A stretch of DNA of 6,671 bases, taken from JBKPCD01 sp046727175. Lineage in GTDB: Bacteria > Acidobacteriota > Vicinamibacteria > Vicinamibacterales > 2-12-FULL-66-21. Under the pieces are notes generated by a model. That model was not told where the DNA came from. It saw only the letters and a list, made by a program, of their open reading frames with translations, and made no database searches. A program made the position numbers and the translations under genes. Below are positions 1-6,671 of the stretch, in pieces. How positions within the stretch are numbered: position 1 is the stretch's first letter; each line of letters opens with the position of its first letter. The DNA lies in contig JBKPCD010000256.1 of NCBI GenBank assembly GCA_046727175.1, forward strand, positions 1 through 6,671, given 5' to 3'.

Positions 1-592
1 CATGATGCCGATGCCGATGATCATGTGGAGCGCATGCAAGCCGGTCATGCAGAAATACAACGAGTAGAACATCTCGACACCCGCCGGATGTTGCCACGGC
101 GTCGCGTCGAACAACGGCCCCGGCACGATGTGGTGCCGGAACTTGTCGCTGTATTCGATGACCTTGACGCCCAGGAACGTCGCTCCGAGCGCCATCGTCG
201 CGAGCAGCCACCCGACCTGGGTCTTCGCCGGCCGGCCGATCTGGGCAGATCGCACCGCCATTGCCATGGTCAATGAGCTGAAGATCAGGACCGCGGTGTT
301 GAACGCACCCCATCCGATGCTGAGGTGCGCGCTGCCCTCCTGGAACGCGGCCGGCGACGCGGATCGGTAAACGAGGTACGCCATGAACAGGCCGCCGAAG
401 AACATGATCTCGGTGACCAGGAAGACCCACATGCCGAGCGTCGAGGCCTCGGCCTGCTGCTCCATCGCGTCGAAGTGGTGCTGCAATTTGGGGTGGTGGG
501 CGTGAAGCGCGTCCACGGCCTGACCATCGTGCACGGTCCCCGCCTTCACCGGAGGCTGGTGAATCGGGCCGGGGTAGTGCTCGGCGCGTCCC

Positions 593-600
<8 letters not shown>
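1..600 (-). CDS. coxC: Cytochrome c oxidase subunit III (3' end cut by window edge)
   Basis: This is subunit III of a heme-copper oxidase, an inner-membrane protein that binds no redox metal and stabilises subunit I and its proton uptake. Only the first 200 codons are visible, and the frame is open to the left edge. After a hydrophilic, His-rich N-terminus (8 His in residues 8-42), membrane spans are seen at about 54-77, 95-116, 130-148 and 173-200. Family hallmarks are GMWVFLVTEIMFFGGLF (56-72) with the conserved Glu64, LGVKVIEYSDK (143-153), and FYSLYFCMTGLHALHMIIG (178-196). The start is called as TTG at 600 because an almost perfect Shine-Dalgarno lies 6 bases upstream (607-613) and no in-frame ATG occurs until codon 46, just before the first membrane span. 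The start overlaps the end of coxA by 8 bases, which suggests translational coupling. Family assignment is firm; the TTG start is an inference. Confidence 0.93.
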
Positions 601-2194
<1,594 letters not shown>

Positions 2195-2200
2195 GGTCGA

Positions 2201-3196
2201 TTACCGTTTGATTTCCGGCGCAGGCGCTGCCGCGCCTCCCGCACCTGCCGGCGCGGCCTCGGCCGGCTGTTGCGCCACGGAACGCACGTAGGCGATGAGC
2301 TGCAGCAGCTGCTCCTCGGTGACGAGGCCCTGGAAGGTCGGCATGATCGGCTGGAAGCCGGCGACGATTTTCGCCTGCGGGTTGACAATCGATTCGCGGA
2401 TGTACGCCTCGTCGAACGTTACCTTGCCGCCACCCTGCAGCTCGATCTGCTTGCCCCAGAGACCCGTCAGGATCGGGCCCCGGGCCTGGGCGCCCGGCGT
2501 ATGACAAGTGACGCAGACGAGGTCCTGAAACAGCTTCTGGCCTGCGGCGACCGGTGAGTCCTCTGCGCGCCCGCCGCTCAGCCACGCCTCGAACGCCGCC
2601 GGCTCCATGGCGGTCACCCAACCGATCATCCCCGAGTGCTTCGTGCCGCAGTATTCCGCGCAGAACAGGTGGTAGGTGCCTGGCTTGGTCGCCTCGAACC
2701 ACAGCGTGTTGTAGCGACCCGGAATCACGTCCGCTTTGACGCGAAACGCCGGAATGTAAAAGCTATGGATGACATCTTCGGAGCCCATGATCAGCTTGAC
2801 GGTACGGCCGACCGGCACGTGGAGCTCGTTGATCTCCCGCTGACCGTCCATGTGCTGGACCTTCCACATCCATTGCTTGCCGACGACGAAGATTTCCATC
2901 GCGCCGGCGGGCGGTCGGTACAGGTCGAAGAACACCTTCGCGCCCCACGCGAACATGACCATGGTGATCCCGAACGGGATGAACATCCACAGCAACTCGA
3001 GCGCGAGCGCTCCGTGGATCGCTTCCCCGATTTCGTCGTCGTGACGCCGGCGATACTTGAACGCGAAAATGACGACGAGTGCCGCGATGAGCACCGAGAA
3101 GAAGCCGCTGACCGCGAGCATGAAGAAGAAGACGGCATCGATCTGGCTCGCCTGCGCGGACGCCGCTTGCGGAAAGAAGGGAAAGTTCGTGAACAT
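2201..3196 (-). CDS. coxB: Cytochrome c oxidase subunit II with fused cytochrome c domain (caa3)
   Basis: This subunit accepts electrons from cytochrome c and passes them through the binuclear CuA centre to heme a in subunit I. The 331-residue protein has two membrane spans (about 22-46 and 65-91), then a periplasmic cupredoxin domain. CuA ligands are His144 (IHSFYIPAFRVK), Cys179, Glu181 (backbone carbonyl in the family), Cys183, His187 and Met190 (CAEYCGTKHSGM). A class I cytochrome c domain follows, with heme motif CVTCH at 228-232 and likely distal ligand Met285 (PIMPTFQG), then an Ala/Pro-rich tail. The fused cytochrome c domain defines the enzyme as caa3-type. The same frame is open upstream to 3796, but that part lies inside the SCO gene in another frame. 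The ATG at 3196 begins a family-like N-terminus without a classical signal peptide. It lies 2 bases after the SCO stop with no Shine-Dalgarno, so coupling to SCO translation is likely. Confidence 0.97.
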   Translation of the reverse strand: MFTNFPFFPQAASAQASQIDAVFFFMLAVSGFFSVLIAALVVIFAFKYRRRHDDEIGEAIHGALALELLWMFIPFGITMVMFAWGAKVFFDLYRPPAGAMEIFVVGKQWMWKVQHMDGQREINELHVPVGRTVKLIMGSEDVIHSFYIPAFRVKADVIPGRYNTLWFEATKPGTYHLFCAEYCGTKHSGMIGWVTAMEPAAFEAWLSGGRAEDSPVAAGQKLFQDLVCVTCHTPGAQARGPILTGLWGKQIELQGGGKVTFDEAYIRESIVNPQAKIVAGFQPIMPTFQGLVTEEQLLQLIAYVRSVAQQPAEAAPAGAGGAAAPAPEIKR

Positions 3197-3198
3197 CG

Positions 3199-4062
3199 TT
3201 AGGGTCGATTGGCGTGCGCCGCCTCGTGGGCGGTCGCACGCTCCCGCCGCAGGCTCATCGTGATAAACACCACCAGCGCAGCGACGGTTGCGATGCCTCC
3301 CAGACGCACCAGGTTGAGCATGGCAGCCCCGTAGGTACCCGTTGCCGGATCGTAGTGGTAGCAGAACAGCAGCACGTCGTCGATGCGGCTGCCGATCCGC
3401 TCTTCGGAGGCCTCGATCAGGCCGAATCGAATGTCGCGAGCGGAGAACTCGATCCCGTAGAAGTATCTCGACAGCACGCCCTTCGGCGTCAGGACCTCGA
3501 TGCCGGCGCCGTGCGCGTATTGACCGATCTTCTCGTCGTATTCGTACTTGAAGCCGACTGCCTCCGTCAGGCGTTTGATTGAATCGGGCGAACCTGTCAG
3601 GAAGTGCCAGCCGGCCGCCGACTGCGGCCGGCCGTAGCGCTTCACGTACGCCGCCTTCTTCTGCGATGCGAGCCCGGGACCTTCCTTCGGGTTGAAGCTC
3701 ACGGCAACCACGTCGAACTCGCGCCCGACCTCGAAGTTCATGACGCCCAGCGCGGTGACGAGCCCGTTCAGGACCTGCGTGCAAAGCATCGGACACTCGT
3801 AGTACACGAGCGCGAGGATCACAGGTCGATTACCGAAATAGTCGCCGAGCGTCACCGGCTGCCCAGCCTCGTCGGTGAGCGGCAGATCGAGCGGGACCTT
3901 GTCGCCGATCCGTTGATCGATCGCGATCTTGTTCAGAATACCAGGCCTTGCGCCAGCAGCCGGCTCGTTCGACGGAGCGAGTCCCTGCGCGGCTGCGGGA
4001 GTCACGTTCGCGAGGACCAGCGCCGCCAGCGTACCAACGATGTTCGTTCTGAAAGACCTCAT
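3199..4062 (-). CDS. SCO1/SenC-family copper chaperone with C-terminal membrane anchor
   Basis: SCO proteins have a thioredoxin-like fold, act on the periplasmic side of the membrane, and assemble the CuA centre of oxidase subunit II by delivering copper and/or reducing its cysteines. The 287-residue protein starts with a signal peptide (1 to about 26, ending near PAAAQG). The thioredoxin-like domain spans about 55-235. The copper site is visible as CPMLC (Cys90 and Cys94) with the distal His184 (QYAHGAGIEV). LLFCYHYDPATGTYG (231-245) is a signature shared by a subset of SCO proteins. A membrane span (about 252-270) and a basic tail (RRERATAHE) follow, so both ends are in or at the membrane. 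The ATG at 4062 starts exactly at the signal peptide and has only a weak AGG upstream. The gene sits 2 bases before coxB, whose product is its expected client. Confidence 0.95.
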   Translation of the reverse strand: MRSFRTNIVGTLAALVLANVTPAAAQGLAPSNEPAAGARPGILNKIAIDQRIGDKVPLDLPLTDEAGQPVTLGDYFGNRPVILALVYYECPMLCTQVLNGLVTALGVMNFEVGREFDVVAVSFNPKEGPGLASQKKAAYVKRYGRPQSAAGWHFLTGSPDSIKRLTEAVGFKYEYDEKIGQYAHGAGIEVLTPKGVLSRYFYGIEFSARDIRFGLIEASEERIGSRIDDVLLFCYHYDPATGTYGAAMLNLVRLGGIATVAALVVFITMSLRRERATAHEAAHANRP

Positions 4063-4145
4063 CGCCTGATGGTTCCAATCGCGTGGCGGGGTCTAAAGAC
4101 CCCGCCCTACAATCGTCATTGCGATCACCGCCCGCCCCACGGGTG
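4063..4145. other. Intergenic gap with a palindrome, between the membrane-protein gene and SCO
   Basis: This 83-base gap is the second largest in the window. It holds the 22-base palindrome listed separately, starting about 22 bases upstream of the SCO ATG. The rest is GC-rich. I see no confident -10/-35 pair, so a promoter for SCO-cox is possible but not supported. Confidence 0.5.
4085..4106. repeat. Perfect 10-bp-arm palindrome (REP-like element)
   Basis: Arms GGCGGGGTCT (4085-4094) and AGACCCCGCC (4097-4106) are exact inverted copies separated by AA. In RNA this would be a very stable hairpin just ahead of the SCO start. No run of T follows it in the transcribed direction, so a classical intrinsic terminator is unlikely. 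The core TCTAAAGA (read TCTTTAGA on the other strand) recurs twice more between 4177 and 4202 inside the neighbouring gene, which suggests a dispersed repeat family rather than a single regulatory site. Confidence 0.75.
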
Positions 4146-4757
4146 TCAACGCGGTTCCTGTTTTGTGGCGCCAGGGTCTTTAGACCGTGGCGGCTCTTTA
4201 GATCCTGCGGGCGCGCTCGCCTCGCCGGTCGGAATCGTTCGTCCGCTCGACGATTCGCCGAAGGCGGGCGCATGCGTGCCGACCCACGGATCGATGGCGC
4301 CGCCCGCCCGAACCGGCACTCCGCGCTCGAGGATCCTTTTCTTGGCCTCCTCGATCGGCATCCGCGCAACACCCGTCGCTTGATCGACCCAGCCGTAGTC
4401 GTGCAGCTGCTCCGCCTCGCTCTGTCGAAGCTGCCGCAGCACGGCCGGTTCGTTCGTGATCAGCTGCGGCTGCGGCGCCGCGCCGAAGTACGGCGACTCG
4501 GTCGTGTGCCGCGGCATGTCGGTCGATGGCATCGCGAGCGGCGACTGCTTCGGATCGTTCGCCTCGGCAATTCTCTCGAAGCCCCAGAACAGGAAATAGA
4601 TCACCACGGCAGACACGACCGAGACGACAACCATGGCGCCACCGAACATCAGAATCGCCCGGACATCGACATCGCTGTGCTCGTGCGCGACGTCCTCGTG
4701 GTGCAGCTCCTCCGGCGTGTGGTGATGCGGGATTGGAGGCGGCTCAGTGTGCTTCAT
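4146..4757 (-). CDS. Uncharacterised single-span membrane protein in the ACIII-caa3 operon
   Basis: I cannot assign a function. The 203-residue protein has a hydrophilic His-rich N-terminus (8 His within residues 3-27: HHH at 11-13, HH at 19-20). One membrane span follows (about 34-60, FGGAMVVVSVVSAVVIYFLF within it), then a linker. A compact segment at about 103-150 contains EPAVLRQLRQSEAEQLHDYG, WVDQATGVARMPIEEAKKRI and LERGVPVR. From memory, segments of this YGWVD...ARMPIEEA style occur in small membrane proteins of oxidase or ACIII gene clusters, so an accessory or linker role in the complex is possible. The tail from about 185 is Pro/Lys-rich and is encoded by repeat-like DNA (4167-4205). 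The ATG at 4757 overlaps the actF end by 14 bases and has AGGAGG 9 bases upstream, so it is probably translated with actF. No cofactor motif other than the His cluster is visible. Confidence 0.85.
   Translation of the reverse strand: MKHTEPPPIPHHHTPEELHHEDVAHEHSDVDVRAILMFGGAMVVVSVVSAVVIYFLFWGFERIAEANDPKQSPLAMPSTDMPRHTTESPYFGAAPQPQLITNEPAVLRQLRQSEAEQLHDYGWVDQATGVARMPIEEAKKRILERGVPVRAGGAIDPWVGTHAPAFGESSSGRTIPTGEASAPAGSKEPPRSKDPGATKQEPR
4167..4205. repeat. Diverged copies of the TCTTTAGA palindrome within a gene's 3' end
   Basis: An imperfect palindrome has arms 4167-4179 (GGCGCCAGGGTCT) and 4182-4194 (AGACCGTGGCGGC), 11 of 13 positions pairing, with loop TT. Its core TCTTTAGA (4177-4184) matches the core of the perfect palindrome at 4085-4106. 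A second TCTTTAGA lies directly beside it at 4195-4202. Read as protein these give the duplicated Ser-Lys pairs at residues 186-187 and 192-193 of the membrane protein. That the coding tail derives from the repeat is an inference. Confidence 0.6.
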
Positions 4758-5922
4758 GCGCGAACGCCTCCTGGAAATACGGATCGGTCAGCGGCAGAAG
4801 CGTCCGGCTTCGAAGGTTGCGGGCGAAGAGGAACAGCCAGAAGCCGGCGAGGCCGGCCGGGATGGCGACGTCCATCCAGTGAAACGGGAATCCGTGATGC
4901 TCGAAGTTCGGCGCAACCAGCCACAGTAGGTCCACGAACCGCATGACGAGGATGCCGATCGCGAGCTTGGCGAGAAAGAAGCGGTTCTTCTTCAGGCTCG
5001 CCGAGAGCAGCAGCGTGAACGGCAGCGCGAACTGCCCGAACACGAGCAGCAGCGCAACGTATCCCCAGCTGCCACGTATCCGTTCGAGATACCAGGGGAC
5101 CTCTTCCGACAGATTGCCGCCCCAGATGATCAGGAACTGCGAGAACCCGAGATACGCCCACAGCATGACGAACGCGAACAGCAGCTTCCCGAGATCGTGA
5201 AAGTGCCGCGGCCTCAGATAAGACGCCAGGGGTGGCGTCTCCGCCAGGAGTGCGAGCATTGCGATGACGAACGCGAATGCCGACAGGCCTTGTCCGACAA
5301 CGAGCAGCAACCCGAAGATCGTCGAGTACCAGTGCGGATCGAGCGACATGATCCAGTCGATGACGGCGAACGTCATGGTCAGGCTATAGGCGAGCAATCC
5401 CGGTGCGCTGAGCACGCGGAATCGGCGCGTATCCGCCGGCGTCACGGCGATCTCCTTCTTTTCCTGCATCGCCGACCACTTGTTCAGCAGGAACGCGCAG
5501 GTCAGCCAGACGGCGAAATAGAAAATGGCTCGACCGACGAAGAACGGCACGTTGAGGTACGGCGCCTTCTTCTGCAGGATCACGTCCTTGCTGACGAGAT
5601 CGGGCTGCGCCCACTGGAACACGCGCGGCAGGCCGAACAGCAGCGGGATGAAGACGAGCGCGACGATCGGCAGCGTGCGGCTCGCGGCCTCGAAGATTCG
5701 ACGACCCACGAGTCCCCACTGGCCACCCGACATATGCTGCAGCATCAACAGGGCGAGCGACCCCATCGTCAGTCCGAGGCAGAACAGGAACCCGAGCAGC
5801 CACGAGCGGAAGAACTGATCCGGGTTGGAAAAAGCGCCCGCCGCGCCGGCGACCAGGCCGATGGCGCCAACGATGAGGGCTGTCTGCTGGAGCCGAGCGA
5901 GCGCCGGAATGTCGTTAGTCAT
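4744..5922 (-). CDS. actF: Alternative Complex III membrane subunit ActF (quinol:cytochrome c oxidoreductase)
   Basis: ACIII replaces the cytochrome bc1 complex: it oxidises quinol and reduces cytochrome c or the oxidase. ActF is the second NrfD-like integral membrane subunit, paired with ActC; in published ACIII work the quinol site is assigned to ActC. The 392-residue protein has about 10 membrane spans. Family hallmarks are MSLDPHWYSTIFG (192-204), AYLGFSQFLIIWGGNLSEE (256-274) followed by PWYLERIRG (276-284), and APNFEHHGFPFHWMD (337-351). The hydrophilic loop at about 103-125 (QWAQPDLVSKDVILQKKAPYLN) also fits. I chose the ATG at 5922 (MTNDIPALARLQ); an ATG at 5937 adds only MRIDR. A longer TTG start at 5970 would translate repeat-like intergenic DNA and is unlikely. 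The Shine-Dalgarno is poor: an AGG directly touches the ATG at 5922. The gene follows actE after 159 bases. Confidence 0.93.
   Translation of the reverse strand: MTNDIPALARLQQTALIVGAIGLVAGAAGAFSNPDQFFRSWLLGFLFCLGLTMGSLALLMLQHMSGGQWGLVGRRIFEAASRTLPIVALVFIPLLFGLPRVFQWAQPDLVSKDVILQKKAPYLNVPFFVGRAIFYFAVWLTCAFLLNKWSAMQEKKEIAVTPADTRRFRVLSAPGLLAYSLTMTFAVIDWIMSLDPHWYSTIFGLLLVVGQGLSAFAFVIAMLALLAETPPLASYLRPRHFHDLGKLLFAFVMLWAYLGFSQFLIIWGGNLSEEVPWYLERIRGSWGYVALLLVFGQFALPFTLLLSASLKKNRFFLAKLAIGILVMRFVDLLWLVAPNFEHHGFPFHWMDVAIPAGLAGFWLFLFARNLRSRTLLPLTDPYFQEAFAHEAH
4767..4772 (-). promoter_or_regulatory. Ribosome-binding site of the uncharacterised membrane protein
   Basis: AGGAGG on the minus strand lies 9 bases before the ATG at 4757, within the last codons of actF. 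It supports the chosen start and the 14-base overlap between the two genes. Confidence 0.7.
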
Positions 5923-6081
5923 CCTGTCGATTCGCATCAACGGAGAGTAATAAGAAGTCAGAAGCAACAACTTCGACGTACGAGCTGCGCCGGCTGCGAG
6001 CGAGCTGCGGCGAAGTCGACGTGTCTCCCGGGTTATGTTTGATACTGCGCACTTCTTACTTCTTACTTCGTACTTTCCGCG
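5923..6081. repeat. actE-actF intergenic region with inverted and direct repeats
   Basis: This is the longest non-coding stretch in the window. TAAGAAGTCAGAAG (5951-5964) and CTTCTTACTTCTTA (6052-6065) are inverted copies (13 of 14 match) with an 87-base spacer, so the transcript could fold into a long hairpin upstream of the actF start. Inside the spacer CGAGCTGCG occurs twice, 20 bases apart (5981-5989 and 6001-6009), and TCGACGT occurs twice (5973-5979 and 6016-6022). I see no convincing promoter or U-tract terminator. Confidence 0.65.
6051..6075. repeat. Period-7 tandem repeat (ACTTCTT units)
   Basis: Units ACTTCTT (6051-6057), ACTTCTT (6058-6064), ACTTCGT (6065-6071) and a partial ACTT (6072-6075) run in tandem, ending 7 bases before the actE stop codon. 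Short pyrimidine-rich heptamers like this can expand or contract by slippage. The repeat also forms the right arm of the inverted repeat in this gap. Confidence 0.8.
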
Positions 6082-6671
6082 TCAGTGTTTTGTTTCGCCG
6101 GCGGCCTTTGCCGGCGGCTTTGCGAGTTTTGCCGGATCGCCGCCCGGGATGTCTGCCGTAGACGCGTGCTGACTGAGCTGCAGCGCGCGGATGTAGGCGA
6201 CGATGTTCCACCGATCGCGGGGACTGATCTGCGCACGATAATCAGGCATCGCCCCGAAGCCGTTCGTCATCACGTCGAAAAAGTGGCCGACATCGGCCTG
6301 CCGCAATCGATCGATGTGGAACGACGGCGGCTGCCGGTATCCGCGCTGCACCACCATGCCGCGGCCGCTGCCGGTGCGGTCGTGGCACGGCGTGCAGTAG
6401 ATGTTGAACCGGTCCTCGCCGCGATTGAGGACCTCCTCGGTGATTGGGAACGGGAACTCCTTCACGTCGGCCGTCCCGACTTTTCCGGTGGAGAACGCGA
6501 GGTCTCCCTGCAGGGTCCCGCGTGCGATCGTGCCTTCGACGAGCGGCCGCGCGCTCGAGCCGTTCTCGAAGAACGTACTCGCGCGCAGGCCGCGGTACTT
6601 CGGCTGGTTGTGCATGTCCTGTCGGCAGCCCGCTGCAAGCAAAAGGCAAAAGGCAAGAGGGAGAAATCTAG
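6082..6671 (-). CDS. actE: Alternative Complex III subunit ActE, lipoprotein monoheme cytochrome c (5' end outside window)
   Basis: ActE is the monoheme cytochrome c of ACIII, facing the periplasm, and is a candidate for handing electrons to the oxidase. The frame is open to the right edge. The visible N-terminus, read from 6669, is RFLPLAFCLLLAAGC, a hydrophobic stretch ending in a lipobox (LAAGC), so the true start lies a few codons outside the window. The TTG at 6642 would leave no usable signal peptide. Counting from that TTG, family hallmarks are CRQDMHNQPKYRGL (6-19), STFFENGSSARPLVEGTIAR (22-41) and GDLAFSTGK (46-54). The heme motif CTPCH is at 83-87 (bases 6382-6396) and the probable distal ligand is Met132 (NGFGAMPDY, 127-135). 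The tail is Pro/Ala/Lys-rich. The lipobox Cys suggests a lipid-anchored protein. actA-D would normally lie upstream, beyond the edge. Confidence 0.94.
   Translation of the reverse strand, partial: RFLPLAFCLLLAAGCRQDMHNQPKYRGLRASTFFENGSSARPLVEGTIARGTLQGDLAFSTGKVGTADVKEFPFPITEEVLNRGEDRFNIYCTPCHDRTGSGRGMVVQRGYRQPPSFHIDRLRQADVGHFFDVMTNGFGAMPDYRAQISPRDRWNIVAYIRALQLSQHASTADIPGGDPAKLAKPPAKAAGETKH
6639..6659. repeat. Period-7 repeat inside the actE signal-peptide region
   Basis: Units GCAAAAG (6639-6645), GCAAAAG (6646-6652) and GCAAGAG (6653-6659) lie in tandem on the plus strand. On the coding strand they read as CTTTTGC-type units and encode most of the hydrophobic core (PLAFCLL) just before the actE lipobox. 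Because 7 is not a multiple of 3, gain or loss of one unit would shift the reading frame. Confidence 0.7.

Noticed and set aside
3197..3796. Upstream extension of the coxB frame to 3796
   Set aside because: The extra 200 residues are an Arg-rich off-frame reading of SCO. The family N-terminus begins at the ATG at 3196.
4085..4106. Intrinsic terminator at the perfect palindrome
   Set aside because: The stem is strong, but no T-rich tract follows in the direction of transcription, the loop is only two bases, and related copies occur inside coding sequence.
3604..4946. Plus-strand frames antisense to SCO, the membrane protein and the end of actF
   Set aside because: Arg-rich shadow translations with no domain, opposite genes supported by motifs, signal peptide and ribosome-binding site.
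5923..5970. TTG at 5970 as the actF start
   Set aside because: The added residues come from repeat-like intergenic DNA and are unlike an ActF N-terminus. ATG codons at 5937 and 5922 fit better.
5197..6042. Plus-strand open frame antisense to actF
   Set aside because: Composition is charged and low in hydrophobic residues, with no family resemblance. ActF on the other strand explains the region.
6051..6075. CRISPR-like array in the actE-actF gap
   Set aside because: The units are seven bases long in direct tandem with no spacers, so it is a simple tandem repeat.
6640..6642. TTG at 6642 as the actE start
   Set aside because: It would begin only four codons before the lipobox Cys, leaving no signal peptide. 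The frame stays open to the edge and encodes a proper hydrophobic core.

Overview
The window reads as part of a chromosomal respiratory operon from a GC-rich, aerobic, Gram-negative-type bacterium. Every supported gene lies on the minus strand, so transcription runs from high to low coordinates. The combination of Alternative Complex III (ACIII) genes with an A2-type caa3 cytochrome c oxidase, plus an SCO protein with a C-terminal membrane anchor, suggests Acidobacteriota (for example Vicinamibacteria-like) or a neighbouring phylum. This taxonomic guess comes from protein style only; no rRNA or other marker is present.

In transcription order: the right edge (6671-6082) holds actE, the lipoprotein monoheme cytochrome c of ACIII, with its start codon just outside the window. 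A 159-base gap with period-7 repeats and an inverted repeat follows. Next is actF (5922-4744), a polytopic NrfD-like membrane subunit of ACIII. It overlaps by 14 bases an uncharacterised single-span membrane protein with a His-rich N-terminus (4757-4146). A short gap with a perfect palindrome leads to an SCO1/SenC copper chaperone (4062-3199). Then come the caa3 oxidase genes: coxB with a CuA site and a fused cytochrome c domain (3196-2201), coxA (2194-593), and the first 200 codons of coxC (600-1), which runs off the left edge. actA-D would be expected beyond the right edge, and the end of coxC and perhaps a small subunit IV beyond the left edge.

Functionally, ACIII oxidises quinol and passes electrons through its cytochromes c to the caa3 oxidase. 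The CoxB cytochrome c domain feeds CuA, then heme a and the heme a3-CuB centre in CoxA, where O2 is reduced. SCO is placed to supply copper to the CuA site encoded immediately downstream.

The core system is known biology. The less ordinary points are the uncharacterised membrane protein, dispersed short repeats that reach into coding sequence (its C-terminal tail and the actE signal peptide), a TTG start with a strong ribosome-binding site for coxC inside coxA, and the repeat-rich actE-actF gap. I found no RNA genes, CRISPR array, transposase or convincing terminator.
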